Source: an uncultured Collinsella sp. (lineage in GTDB: Bacteria > Actinomycetota > Coriobacteriia > Coriobacteriales > Coriobacteriaceae). From it: 5,171 nt of DNA. How positions within the stretch are numbered: the stretch's first letter is position 1; each line of letters starts with the position of its first letter. Location of the stretch: assembly GCA_958447915.1 (NCBI GenBank), contig CAUDCB010000142.1:1-5171 (forward strand), read 5' to 3'. Positions 1 to 5,017 of this stretch are shown here, one piece after another. The notes beneath the pieces are model-generated. The model saw nothing but the letters and a program-made list of their open reading frames with translations, searched no databases and was not told the origin of the DNA. The position numbers were made by a program, and so were the translations under genes.

Positions 1-53
1 AGACCCCCATTCCGCACAACGGCTGCCGCCCAAAGAAGCGTCGCCGCGTGTAA
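1..53 (+). CDS. rpsK: 30S ribosomal protein S11, C-terminal end (partial)
   Basis: Reading from base 3, the last 16 codons encode TPIPHNGCRPKKRRRV and then TAA at 51-53. This matches the conserved basic C-terminus of bacterial ribosomal protein S11 (the family ends in a T-P-x-P-H-N-G-C-R-P-P/K-K-x-R-R-V tail). S11 sits in the platform of the 30S subunit and helps shape the mRNA exit and Shine-Dalgarno binding region. The rest of the gene lies left of the window. It is followed after 19 bases by rpsD on the same strand, which is the standard alpha-operon order. The identification rests on a short but very distinctive tail and on this gene order. Confidence 0.93.
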   Translation, partial: TPIPHNGCRPKKRRRV

Positions 54-72
54 CTGAAAGGATCGTATCAAT

Positions 73-669
73 ATGGCAATCGACAGGACTCCTGTTCTTA
101 AGCGCTGCCGTCAGCTCGGGATCGATCCCGCTGAGCTCGGTTACAGCAGCAAGAAGGAATCTATCCGTCAGCCCAAGCGCCGTCGCAAGGAATCTGAGTA
201 CGGCATGCAGCTGCGCGAGAAGCAGAAGGTCAAGTTCATCTATGGCGTTCTGGAGAAGCAGTTCCACGGCTACTTCAACAAGGCCCGTAAGATGAACGGC
301 GTCACCGGTGAGAACCTCATGATCATCCTTGAGTCTCGCCTCGACAACGTCGTCTTCCGTCTTGGCTTCGCCCGCACCCGCAAAGAGGCTCGTCAGTCCG
401 TCCGTCACGGTCACTTCACCGTGAACGGCAAGCGCGTGGACATCCCGTCCTACCGCGTCAAGGCCGGCGACGTCGTCGCTGTCGGCGAGAAGTTCCGTGA
501 CCTCCTCCCCATCAAGGAGGCCCTGATTTCCTCCGAGCGCTTTGAGGTCCCTGGCTGGCTCGAGGTCGATATCGAGAAGCTGTCTGGTAACGTGCTCGCT
601 CTGCCGACGCGTGAGCAGATCAGCGGTGATATCAACGAGCAGCTCATCGTCGAGCTCTACTCTAAGTAG
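73..669 (+). CDS. rpsD: 30S ribosomal protein S4
   Basis: The product is 198 residues, close to the usual 200-209 for S4. S4 is a primary 16S rRNA binding protein that starts assembly of the 30S body and helps form the mRNA entry site; in several bacteria it also represses translation of its own operon. The conserved LREKQKVKFIYGVLEKQF segment is at about residues 47-64. The S4 RNA-binding domain runs from about 88 to 150 (SRLDNVVFRLGFARTRKEAR, then VNGKRVDIPSYRVKAGD). The terminal INEQLIVELYSK is typical. Only one cysteine (C12) is present near the N-terminus, so this is the zinc-free form of S4; the N-terminal region is also slightly short. The ATG has AAAGGA at 57-62, ten bases upstream. 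It is cotranscribed with rpsK before it and rpoA 32 bases after it. Confidence 0.98.
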   Translation: MAIDRTPVLKRCRQLGIDPAELGYSSKKESIRQPKRRRKESEYGMQLREKQKVKFIYGVLEKQFHGYFNKARKMNGVTGENLMIILESRLDNVVFRLGFARTRKEARQSVRHGHFTVNGKRVDIPSYRVKAGDVVAVGEKFRDLLPIKEALISSERFEVPGWLEVDIEKLSGNVLALPTREQISGDINEQLIVELYSK

Positions 670-701
670 TCCATCCGGGCTGCTGAGGCTGGAGGTAATA
701 C

Positions 702-1643
702 ATGTCAGAATTCATTAGGCCTCAGGTTCAGGTCGAAGAGATCAACGAGACGTCTGCTCGTGTCTCCGTCGAGCCGCTCGAGCGTGGCTACGGCGATACG
801 CTGGGTAACTCCCTTCGTCGCGTTCTTCTGTCCTCGCTCGAGGGTGCCGCCGTCGAGGCTATTCAGATCGATGGTGCGCAGCACGAGTTCATGACCATCC
901 CTAACATGGTCGAGGATGTCACCGACATCGTCCTGAATGTCAAGGGTCTTGTCTTCAGGGCTCTCGGCACGACCGACGAGGCGACCGCCACCATTTCGGT
1001 TGACGGCCCCTGCGAGGTCACCGGTGCGGACTTCTTTATTCCGTCCGAGTTTGAGCTGGTCAACCCCGAGCAGCACATTGCTACGCTCACCGAGGGTGGC
1101 CATCTCACCATGAGCATGCGCATCGGCTATGGCCGCGGCTATGTTTCTGGCGAGGCCAACAAGCGCGACAACGATCCCATCGGTGTGATCCACGTCGACT
1201 CGCTGTACTCGCCGGTTTCCCGTTGCGCCAAGCTCGTTGAGGCTTGCCGTGTCGGTCAGCACACCGACTACGACCGCCTTGTCCTCGAGATCGAGACCAA
1301 CGGCTCCATCGCTCCGCGCGACGCCGTGGTCCAGGCTGCCAATATCATCAACCAGCATATGGCCGCCTTTATGAACCTTGCCGAGACCCCCGAGGTCGAG
1401 GAGGAGGCTTCGATCTTCGCTCCCGAGGTCACCAACGACAACGCCGAGCTGGACAAGCAGATCGAGGATCTGGACCTTTCCGTCCGTTCCTACAACTGCC
1501 TTAAGCGCGCCAGCATTCACTCGGTCCGTCAGCTCGTTGAGTTCTCGGAGAACGATCTGCTCAACATCCGTAACTTCGGTGTTAAGTCGATCGAGGAAGT
1601 GAAGGACAAGCTAGAGTCCATGGGCCTGAGCCTGAAGGCTTAA
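702..1643 (+). CDS. rpoA: DNA-directed RNA polymerase subunit alpha
   Basis: The product is 313 residues, normal for Gram-positive alpha. Two copies form the scaffold on which beta and beta' assemble. The N-terminal dimerisation and assembly domain spans about 1-228, with the hallmark ERGYGDTLGNSLRRVLLSSL at 28-47. A short acidic linker (about 229-252) joins it to the C-terminal domain (about 253-313), which binds UP elements and activators. In that domain VRSYNCLKRA gives R262, N265, C266 and K268, aligning with E. coli R265, N268, C269 and K271. NFGVKS supplies G293, K295 and S296, aligning with G296, K298 and S299. All main DNA-contact positions are therefore kept. The Tyr at 264, where E. 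coli has Ala, is usual in Gram-positives. GGAGGT at 691-696 precedes the ATG by five bases. It is part of the ribosomal alpha operon, between rpsD and rplQ. Confidence 0.98.
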   Translation: MSEFIRPQVQVEEINETSARVSVEPLERGYGDTLGNSLRRVLLSSLEGAAVEAIQIDGAQHEFMTIPNMVEDVTDIVLNVKGLVFRALGTTDEATATISVDGPCEVTGADFFIPSEFELVNPEQHIATLTEGGHLTMSMRIGYGRGYVSGEANKRDNDPIGVIHVDSLYSPVSRCAKLVEACRVGQHTDYDRLVLEIETNGSIAPRDAVVQAANIINQHMAAFMNLAETPEVEEEASIFAPEVTNDNAELDKQIEDLDLSVRSYNCLKRASIHSVRQLVEFSENDLLNIRNFGVKSIEEVKDKLESMGLSLKA

Positions 1644-1673
1644 TGCTTCGCATATTTGAGGAGAAACTAGACC

Positions 1674-2141
1674 ATGCGTCACAACGTTAAGAAGGGCCTG
1701 AAGCTCGGCACCGATGCGAGCCACACCAAGGCCATGAAGAAGAGCCTTGCTAAGGCCCTCTTCGAGAACGACCGCATCAAGACCACCGAGACCCGCGCTA
1801 AGGCGCTGCGTTCGGTCGTCGATCCGATCATCACCTGGGCCAAGAAGGGCGACCTGCACTCTCGTCGTCTGGCCATCGCCAAGCTCGGCGATAAGCAGCT
1901 CGTTGCCGAGATCTTCGACAAGGCTGCTCAGGGCATGTGGCAGGACCGCAACGGCGGTTACACCCGCATCATGAAGCTCGGTAACCGCAAGGGCGACAAC
2001 GCTCCCATCGTTATCATGGAGCTCGTCACCGAGCCTTGCACGCCTAAGGCCAAGAAGGCTGCTCCGGCCCCCAAGAAGGCCGCTGCTCCCAAGAAGGTCG
2101 AGGCCGTCGAGGAGGCTCCTGCTGAGGAGACCGCTGAGTAG
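1674..2141 (+). CDS. rplQ: 50S ribosomal protein L17 with extended C-terminal tail
   Basis: The product is 155 residues. L17 binds 23S rRNA near the peptide exit tunnel side of the 50S subunit. Residues 1-120 are the complete L17 core: MRHNVKKGLKLGTDASHTKA at the start, then NDRIKTTETRAKALRSVVDPIIT in the middle, and GGYTRIMKLGNRKGDNAPIVIMELV at the end. The core alone is the size of the B. subtilis protein. Residues 121-155 are an added low-complexity tail, first Lys/Ala/Pro-rich (PKAKKAAPAPKKAAAPKK) and then acidic (Glu/Ala). Such tails are familiar on actinobacterial ribosomal proteins. AGGAG at 1659-1663 precedes the ATG by ten bases. It is the last gene of the alpha operon, 30 bases after rpoA, with the operon terminator 26 bases past its stop. 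Confidence 0.97.
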   Translation: MRHNVKKGLKLGTDASHTKAMKKSLAKALFENDRIKTTETRAKALRSVVDPIITWAKKGDLHSRRLAIAKLGDKQLVAEIFDKAAQGMWQDRNGGYTRIMKLGNRKGDNAPIVIMELVTEPCTPKAKKAAPAPKKAAAPKKVEAVEEAPAEETAE

Positions 2142-2166
2142 ACAATCCGTCTGCATAGGCTATATT
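2139..2166 (+). promoter_or_regulatory. Candidate sigma70-type promoter for truA, overlapping the rplQ stop
   Basis: TAGACA at 2139-2144 (5/6 to TTGACA) and TATATT at 2161-2166 (5/6 to TATAAT) are separated by 16 bases. The TAG of the -35 box is the rplQ stop codon. Expected initiation is around 2172-2175, inside the 5' arm of the terminator stem. This would give a leader of about 60 bases before the truA ATG. The hexamers are seen directly; promoter activity is inferred. Confidence 0.45.
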
Positions 2167-2167
2167 C

Positions 2168-2198
2168 GAGGGGTACGTTCGCGTACCCCTCTTTTTTT
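2168..2198 (+). terminator. Intrinsic terminator of the rpsK-rpsD-rpoA-rplQ operon
   Basis: A perfect 10-bp stem (GAGGGGTACG at 2168-2177, CGTACCCCTC at 2182-2191) closes a TTCG tetraloop at 2178-2181 and is followed directly by seven T residues (2192-2198). It begins 26 bases after the rplQ stop. There is no T tract on the opposite strand, so it acts in the + direction only. Confidence 0.95.
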
Positions 2199-2223
2199 GT
2201 CGCAATACCGTTGATTGTTTGTT

Positions 2224-2228
2224 GGGAG
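2224..2228 (+). promoter_or_regulatory. Ribosome binding site fixing the truA start
   Basis: GGGAG lies five bases before the ATG at 2234. The alternative in-frame TTG at 2219 lies upstream of this site, so the ATG is preferred. Confidence 0.7.
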
Positions 2229-2233
2229 CGTCC

Positions 2234-3058
2234 ATGACCGCGCCGTCTGATTTCAATTCGAACCCAGAGCTCGATGCTACGCTCGTATTCCGTGTTGCCT
2301 ATGACGGCTCATCGTATAGCGGATTTGCCGAGCAACCGGGCCAGACGACCGTTGCGGGCGAGTTGCGCCGCGCTATCGAGACGCTGCTGCGCCGCCCGAT
2401 CGATCTGACGTGTGCGGGGCGTACCGATGCCGGCGTGCATGCGGTGGCTCAGTACATTAGCGTGCCCGTAACGGACGCTGAGCTTGCTCTGACGCGCCGT
2501 AGGTGGCTGAGGGCTATGGATGCCCTGTTGTCCAAAGATATCGCCATAAACGAGGTCTACAGGGCCCGTAAAGGCTTTTCTGCTCGCTTTGACGCGCGGT
2601 CCCGTACGTATACGTACCGTATTGCCGATCGCGATGCGCGCCCCGTGCTCTCGCGCGGCGCTGTGTGGTGGTATCGCTATCCCCTCGACGTCGATGCGAT
2701 GGCGGCCGCCTGCCCTGCGCTTTTGGGCGAGCAGGACTTTAAGAGCTTTTGCAAGGTGGCATCTGCCGTGGGCAAGCCCACGCATCGCTGCGTGATGCGT
2801 GCCGAGTTTGGCCACGAGGTCGCTTTTGGCGAGGATATCCTGACCTTCACCATCGAGGGCAATGCGTTTTTGCACTCGATGGTGCGTACCATTGTAGGAA
2901 CGCTCGTGGAGATTGGCATGCATCGTCGCGATCCCGAGTGGATGCGCGAGGTCATTGATGCCTGCGACCGTACCGCCGCGGGTCCCACGGCGCCTGCCTG
3001 CGGCCTTACGTTTATGGGTGTGGATTACGGCCCCGACGAGCTTGTCGTACTCGACTAG
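2234..3058 (+). CDS. truA: tRNA pseudouridine(38-40) synthase TruA
   Basis: TruA converts uridines 38, 39 and 40 in the anticodon stem-loop of many tRNAs to pseudouridine in the cytoplasm. The product is 274 residues from the ATG at 2234 (279 from an in-frame TTG at 2219). The family start FRVAYDGSSYSGFAEQPGQ is at about 19-37. The catalytic motif AGRTDAGVHA is at 61-70, with nucleophile Asp65. FSARFDARSRTYTYRI at 115-130 carries the conserved Arg/Tyr segment. FLHSMVRTIVGTLVEIG at 212-228 and the closing GPTAPACGLTFMGVDY at 250-265 are family landmarks, so both halves of the enzyme are intact. It follows the ribosomal operon, a common location for truA in Gram-positives, but is separated from it by a strong terminator and probably uses the promoter at 2139-2166. 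Codon use is less biased than in the ribosomal genes. Confidence 0.97.
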   Translation: MTAPSDFNSNPELDATLVFRVAYDGSSYSGFAEQPGQTTVAGELRRAIETLLRRPIDLTCAGRTDAGVHAVAQYISVPVTDAELALTRRRWLRAMDALLSKDIAINEVYRARKGFSARFDARSRTYTYRIADRDARPVLSRGAVWWYRYPLDVDAMAAACPALLGEQDFKSFCKVASAVGKPTHRCVMRAEFGHEVAFGEDILTFTIEGNAFLHSMVRTIVGTLVEIGMHRRDPEWMREVIDACDRTAAGPTAPACGLTFMGVDYGPDELVVLD

Positions 3059-3084
3059 GGGAGTGCTCGGCGCGTCCGTACCTG

Positions 3085-3099
3085 ACACATACTATGTGT
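3085..3099. repeat. Short inverted repeat in the truA-glycosyltransferase gap
   Basis: ACACAT at 3085-3090 and ATGTGT at 3094-3099 flank ACT, giving a perfect 6-bp dyad. With one mismatch it extends to CTGACACAT/ATGTGTGAG (3082-3102). No T tract follows, so it does not look like a terminator of truA. It could be an operator half of the upstream region of the next gene, or chance. Confidence 0.35.
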
Positions 3100-3110
3100 G
3101 AGCTGCGCGT

Positions 3111-3142
3111 GTGCAACATCTGTTCTTGGCGTGCAACATGTT
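3111..3142. promoter_or_regulatory. Paired GTGCAACAT repeats, candidate regulator binding site
   Basis: GTGCAACAT occurs at 3111-3119 and again at 3131-3139, exactly 20 bases apart. Each copy opens a small dyad: AACATCTGTT at 3115-3124 and AACATGTT at 3135-3142. Two similar dyads about two helical turns apart, upstream of a gene, are the usual look of a tandem operator. The repeats are seen directly; protein binding is inferred. Confidence 0.35.
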
Positions 3143-3153
3143 AGGCGGCTCGT

Positions 3154-3162
3154 TGCTTTTAT
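3154..3162 (+). promoter_or_regulatory. Weak candidate extended -10 element for the glycosyltransferase gene
   Basis: TGC followed by TTTTAT (4/6 to TATAAT) resembles an extended -10. There is no matching -35 hexamer at 16-18 bases. It lies about 12 bases downstream of the paired GTGCAACAT dyads, so an activator-dependent promoter is possible. The support is thin. Confidence 0.2.
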
Positions 3163-3204
3163 AGCTCGGGTGTACCATGAACGACAGTTTGATTTGGCGC
3201 TATC

Positions 3205-3210
3205 GAGAGG
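3205..3210 (+). promoter_or_regulatory. Ribosome binding site that questions the ATG at 3211
   Basis: GAGAGG abuts the ATG at 3211 with no spacer, which is unworkable for that codon. It is nine bases before an in-frame TTG at 3220, a good distance. The site therefore argues for translation starting at TTG 3220. Confidence 0.45.
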
Positions 3211-4260
3211 ATGGAAAACTTGGTTCGACGTGGTTCGCATCCGCGACTTTCGGTGATCCTTATTGTTGAGGGTTCGCCCAGCTATGCGATGCGTGCGCTC
3301 GAGAGCGTCCAGAACCAAGACCTCTATGATTTGCAGATTGTCATCGTATGCCGCGATGTTGCACCAGGTGTGCGCCATTCGCTCGAGGTTGCCGCCGGCA
3401 GAGATATTCACATCGATTTGATTGACGTCGAGGATTCGGCGCGCGGAGCATGTCTCAAGGCCGGTTTTGCCGCCTCGCGTGGATTGCAGATTGTTGCCAT
3501 GAACGCCGACGAGTGGTTTGCCCCACAGTCCCTTTCCAAGATGGTCGACGTTGCGTGCGATGCTGCGGCAGACATGGTGATTCCCACGGCATCGCTCGAC
3601 CGCTACGATGCTCATCGTGAGCGCCATTCGCGTGTACTGGATGCCACCTCTCTTGCGATCGATGACCGTGCTTCATTGGCGGCCGGTCTGTCTCAAATGA
3701 TTTCCGGCGGCCTGATTGCCCAGACTCCCGGTGTGATGTACAGCCGCTCGCTGTTCGAGACGTGTTTGTCGCGCGACCGTGCGTTTCGCTCGATTGGGTT
3801 TATGACATGCGCTCTTTCGCAGGCGCAATGCATATCCGGGTGCGGTGATGCCTGTTTCCATGCGGTGGCGCCACGGCTTACAGATGCATTTGACCCCACA
3901 TTGTTTGCCAAGCTTACCGATGACGCCCGGGCGCTCGACGAGCTTATTGATTCGCTGGCAGAGGCGAACGGTGACGCGCAGCTAAAGGTGGCGAGCCATA
4001 TGTTTTACTTCGCCGGGCTGGTCGCCTGCATCGAAAATTTGTGCTTGAGCCCGCATGGGGTTTCTTCAATTGAGCGTTCCGCTCGTATGCGTGATATGCT
4101 CGAGGCATCTCGAACTCGTCAGATGGCTGCGGCACTCAAGGATAACCATCGTGGACTCGGCTTGTTGTTTGGACCGATTGCCAGTGCCAAACCTACGCGT
4201 TGCGTGATGTATACGCATCTGGCCGCTTTTTTTAACCGGACGGGCGTCAAAACTGCTTAA
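3211..4260 (+). CDS. Divergent GT2-like glycosyltransferase family protein
   Basis: The product is 349 residues from ATG 3211, or 346 from TTG 3220, which has the better-placed ribosome binding site. Stops at 3178 and 3190 exclude a longer form. The N-terminal 120 residues follow the GT-A pattern of family 2 glycosyltransferases: strand LSVILIVEG (13-21), helix ending ALESVQNQDLYDLQIVIVC (29-47), and ARGACLKAGFAASRGLQIVAMNADEWFAPQSL (77-108). GT2 enzymes move a sugar from a nucleotide donor. Here, however, the nucleotide-binding DDGS motif reads CRDV, the DxDD metal motif reads NADE (98-101), and no downstream ED base is evident. Activity is therefore doubtful. Residues 200-217 hold a Cys cluster. 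The C-terminal half (about 230-349) is probably helical and unrecognised. There is no signal peptide or clear membrane span. It stands between truA and argR without operon partners, so the substrate is unknown. Confidence 0.6.
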   Translation: MENLVRRGSHPRLSVILIVEGSPSYAMRALESVQNQDLYDLQIVIVCRDVAPGVRHSLEVAAGRDIHIDLIDVEDSARGACLKAGFAASRGLQIVAMNADEWFAPQSLSKMVDVACDAAADMVIPTASLDRYDAHRERHSRVLDATSLAIDDRASLAAGLSQMISGGLIAQTPGVMYSRSLFETCLSRDRAFRSIGFMTCALSQAQCISGCGDACFHAVAPRLTDAFDPTLFAKLTDDARALDELIDSLAEANGDAQLKVASHMFYFAGLVACIENLCLSPHGVSSIERSARMRDMLEASRTRQMAAALKDNHRGLGLLFGPIASAKPTRCVMYTHLAAFFNRTGVKTA

Positions 4261-4269
4261 GACGGCTAT

Positions 4270-4303
4270 TTTCGAAACAATCTTGCATGGAATTGTTTCG
4301 AAA
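4270..4303. repeat. Perfect 12-bp-arm inverted repeat upstream of argR
   Basis: TTTCGAAACAAT at 4270-4281 and ATTGTTTCGAAA at 4292-4303 are exact reverse complements with a 10-base spacer. Each arm contains the self-complementary 8-mer TTTCGAAA, with the two centres 26 bases apart. It begins 10 bases after the glycosyltransferase stop and ends 10 bases before a candidate -35 box of argR. The downstream sequence is only loosely T-rich, so it is a poor terminator. An operator is more likely. Confidence 0.6.
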
Positions 4304-4319
4304 TGCGTTCTTATTCACA
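4302..4319. promoter_or_regulatory. Candidate ARG box in the argR promoter region
   Basis: Compared with the ARG box consensus WNTGAATWWWWATTCANW, this 18-mer matches 13 of the 16 informative positions. The right half ATTCA (4313-4317) is perfect; the left half reads TGCGT instead of TGAAT. It overlaps the candidate -35 box of argR, consistent with autorepression as known for ArgR in other bacteria. A second TATTCA lies at 4343-4348, 31 bases from the TATTCA at 4312-4317, but has no matching left half. Confidence 0.35.
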
Positions 4320-4343
4320 AATACCCTCAAATAGCGCTAAACT
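4314..4343 (+). promoter_or_regulatory. Candidate promoter of argR
   Basis: TTCACA at 4314-4319 (5/6 to TTGACA) and TAAACT at 4338-4343 (4/6 to TATAAT) are 18 bases apart. Initiation near 4350 would give a leader of about 43 bases. The region is markedly AT-rich compared with its surroundings. Moderate support only. Confidence 0.4.
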
Positions 4344-4380
4344 ATTCAATTACTGATTGATTGTCTCCGCCATCTATGGA

Positions 4381-4386
4381 GTGAGG
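4381..4386 (+). promoter_or_regulatory. Ribosome binding site fixing the argR start
   Basis: GTGAGG lies six bases before the ATG at 4393. An in-frame TTG at 4357 lies upstream of this site and would add 12 residues that do not resemble the family N-terminus, so the ATG is chosen. Confidence 0.7.
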
Positions 4387-4392
4387 TTTAGT

Positions 4393-4830
4393 ATGGCTAA
4401 AAAACGCAATGGGCGCCAGGATGCCATCAGAGATATCGTGCGCAACAAGGATGTTCGCACGCAGCGCGTGCTGGTGGACGAGCTTCGTGCCATGGGGTTT
4501 GATTGCACGCAGGCGACCGTTTCGCGCGACATTGCCGATATGGGGCTGCGCAAGCTCCCCGAGGGTATCTATGTCCTGGCCGAGGACTTGCATCTGCAGC
4601 GTATGGTTTCCGAACTGGTAACGGGCGTTCTGCGCACCGACAACTTGGTTATGATCAAGGCTCAGCCCGGTACCGCTTCGGGCATTGCCGCTGCGGTCGA
4701 TGCCGCCGAGCTGCCCGACGTGCTCGGTTCGCTCGCCGGTAACGACACCATCTTGGTTATCGCCCAGACCGCCGAGGACGGCGAGCGCCTGGAGGCCCTC
4801 ATCAACAAGCTGAGCAACTCTCGTAAGTAG
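4393..4830 (+). CDS. argR: Arginine repressor ArgR
   Basis: The product is 145 residues from ATG 4393, typical of ArgR/AhrC (about 145-155). ArgR is a hexameric cytoplasmic regulator that, with arginine as corepressor, binds ARG boxes to repress arginine synthesis; some homologues activate catabolism. Residues 5-62 form the winged helix-turn-helix, with recognition helix TQATVSRDIADMG (39-51) nearly identical to B. subtilis AhrC; S44 and R45 are the classic pair. Residues 75-140 form the oligomerisation and arginine-binding domain (NLVMIKAQPGTASGIAAAVD at 84-103, then GSLAGNDTILVIA at 112-124). The corepressor motif is usually GDDT; here it reads GNDT (116-119), so Asn117 replaces an Asp that contacts arginine in E. 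coli (Asp128). It appears to be a single-gene unit with its own promoter region and terminator. No arginine pathway gene is nearby. Confidence 0.96.
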   Translation: MAKKRNGRQDAIRDIVRNKDVRTQRVLVDELRAMGFDCTQATVSRDIADMGLRKLPEGIYVLAEDLHLQRMVSELVTGVLRTDNLVMIKAQPGTASGIAAAVDAAELPDVLGSLAGNDTILVIAQTAEDGERLEALINKLSNSRK

Positions 4831-4883
4831 ACGAGGCGGCGCGTGAGGACAGCGCCGTACGAGCGCATATAGCGACTTTGATG

Positions 4884-4916
4884 GGGCGTCGACGATGGTC
4901 GGCGCCCTTCTTTATT
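4884..4916 (+). terminator. Intrinsic terminator of argR
   Basis: GGGCGTCGAC at 4884-4893 pairs with GTCGGCGCCC at 4898-4907 (10 bp with one G-U pair) around a GATG loop. TTCTTTATT (4908-4916) follows. It lies 53 bases past the argR stop. Confidence 0.88.
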
Positions 4917-4955
4917 GTCGCATCGTGTTGAGGCGCATGCGAGGTTTCTCGTGAC

Positions 4956-4997
4956 AAAAAGGCGCCCGAGCAGCATTTGATCTGCTCGGGCGCCTTT
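4956..4997 (-). terminator. Intrinsic terminator of the minus-strand gene, convergent to argR
   Basis: The arms 4958-4973 and 4982-4997 are a perfect 16-bp inverted repeat (core GGCGCCCGAGCAG) with an 8-base loop. Read on the - strand, the stem ends in a run of five T residues (complement of AAAAA at 4956-4960), as expected 20 bases past the minus-strand stop codon. On the + strand the stem ends in only TTT, so it can give weak backup termination for argR. Confidence 0.88.
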
Positions 4998-5017
4998 GAT
5001 TGGCTATGGCTGGGTGC

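Noticed and set aside
705..1520. 271-codon open frame on the - strand opposite rpoA
   Set aside because: It lies wholly antisense to rpoA, is low-complexity (Leu/Val/Asp/Gly) and has no recognisable motif. It is a product of strong codon bias in the sense gene.
1611..2156. 181-codon open frame on the - strand opposite rplQ
   Set aside because: It mirrors the rplQ codons, is Leu-rich without domain signature, and overlaps the truA promoter region only by chance.
2219..2233. TTG at 2219 as the truA start
   Set aside because: It lies upstream of the GGGAG ribosome binding site that is correctly spaced for ATG 2234.
2309..3088. 259-codon open frame on the - strand opposite truA
   Set aside because: It is antisense to an intact truA, shows no family motif, and is typical of GC-rich shadow frames.
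3055..3627. 190-codon open frame on the - strand spanning the gap before the glycosyltransferase gene
   Set aside because: It runs antisense into the glycosyltransferase gene, has no motif and no clear ribosome binding site, and crosses the dyad-rich intergenic region.
4365..4381. CTCC/GGAG pairing ahead of the argR ribosome binding site
   Set aside because: Four base pairs with a 9-base loop are too weak to claim a regulatory RNA structure.
4357..4392. TTG at 4357 as the argR start
   Set aside because: It precedes the GTGAGG site and would add a non-family N-terminus; ATG 4393 matches the ArgR start.
4837..4857. CGGCGC/GCGCCG hairpin just after argR
   Set aside because: It has a six-base stem with a nine-base loop and no T tract; the real terminator is at 4884-4916.
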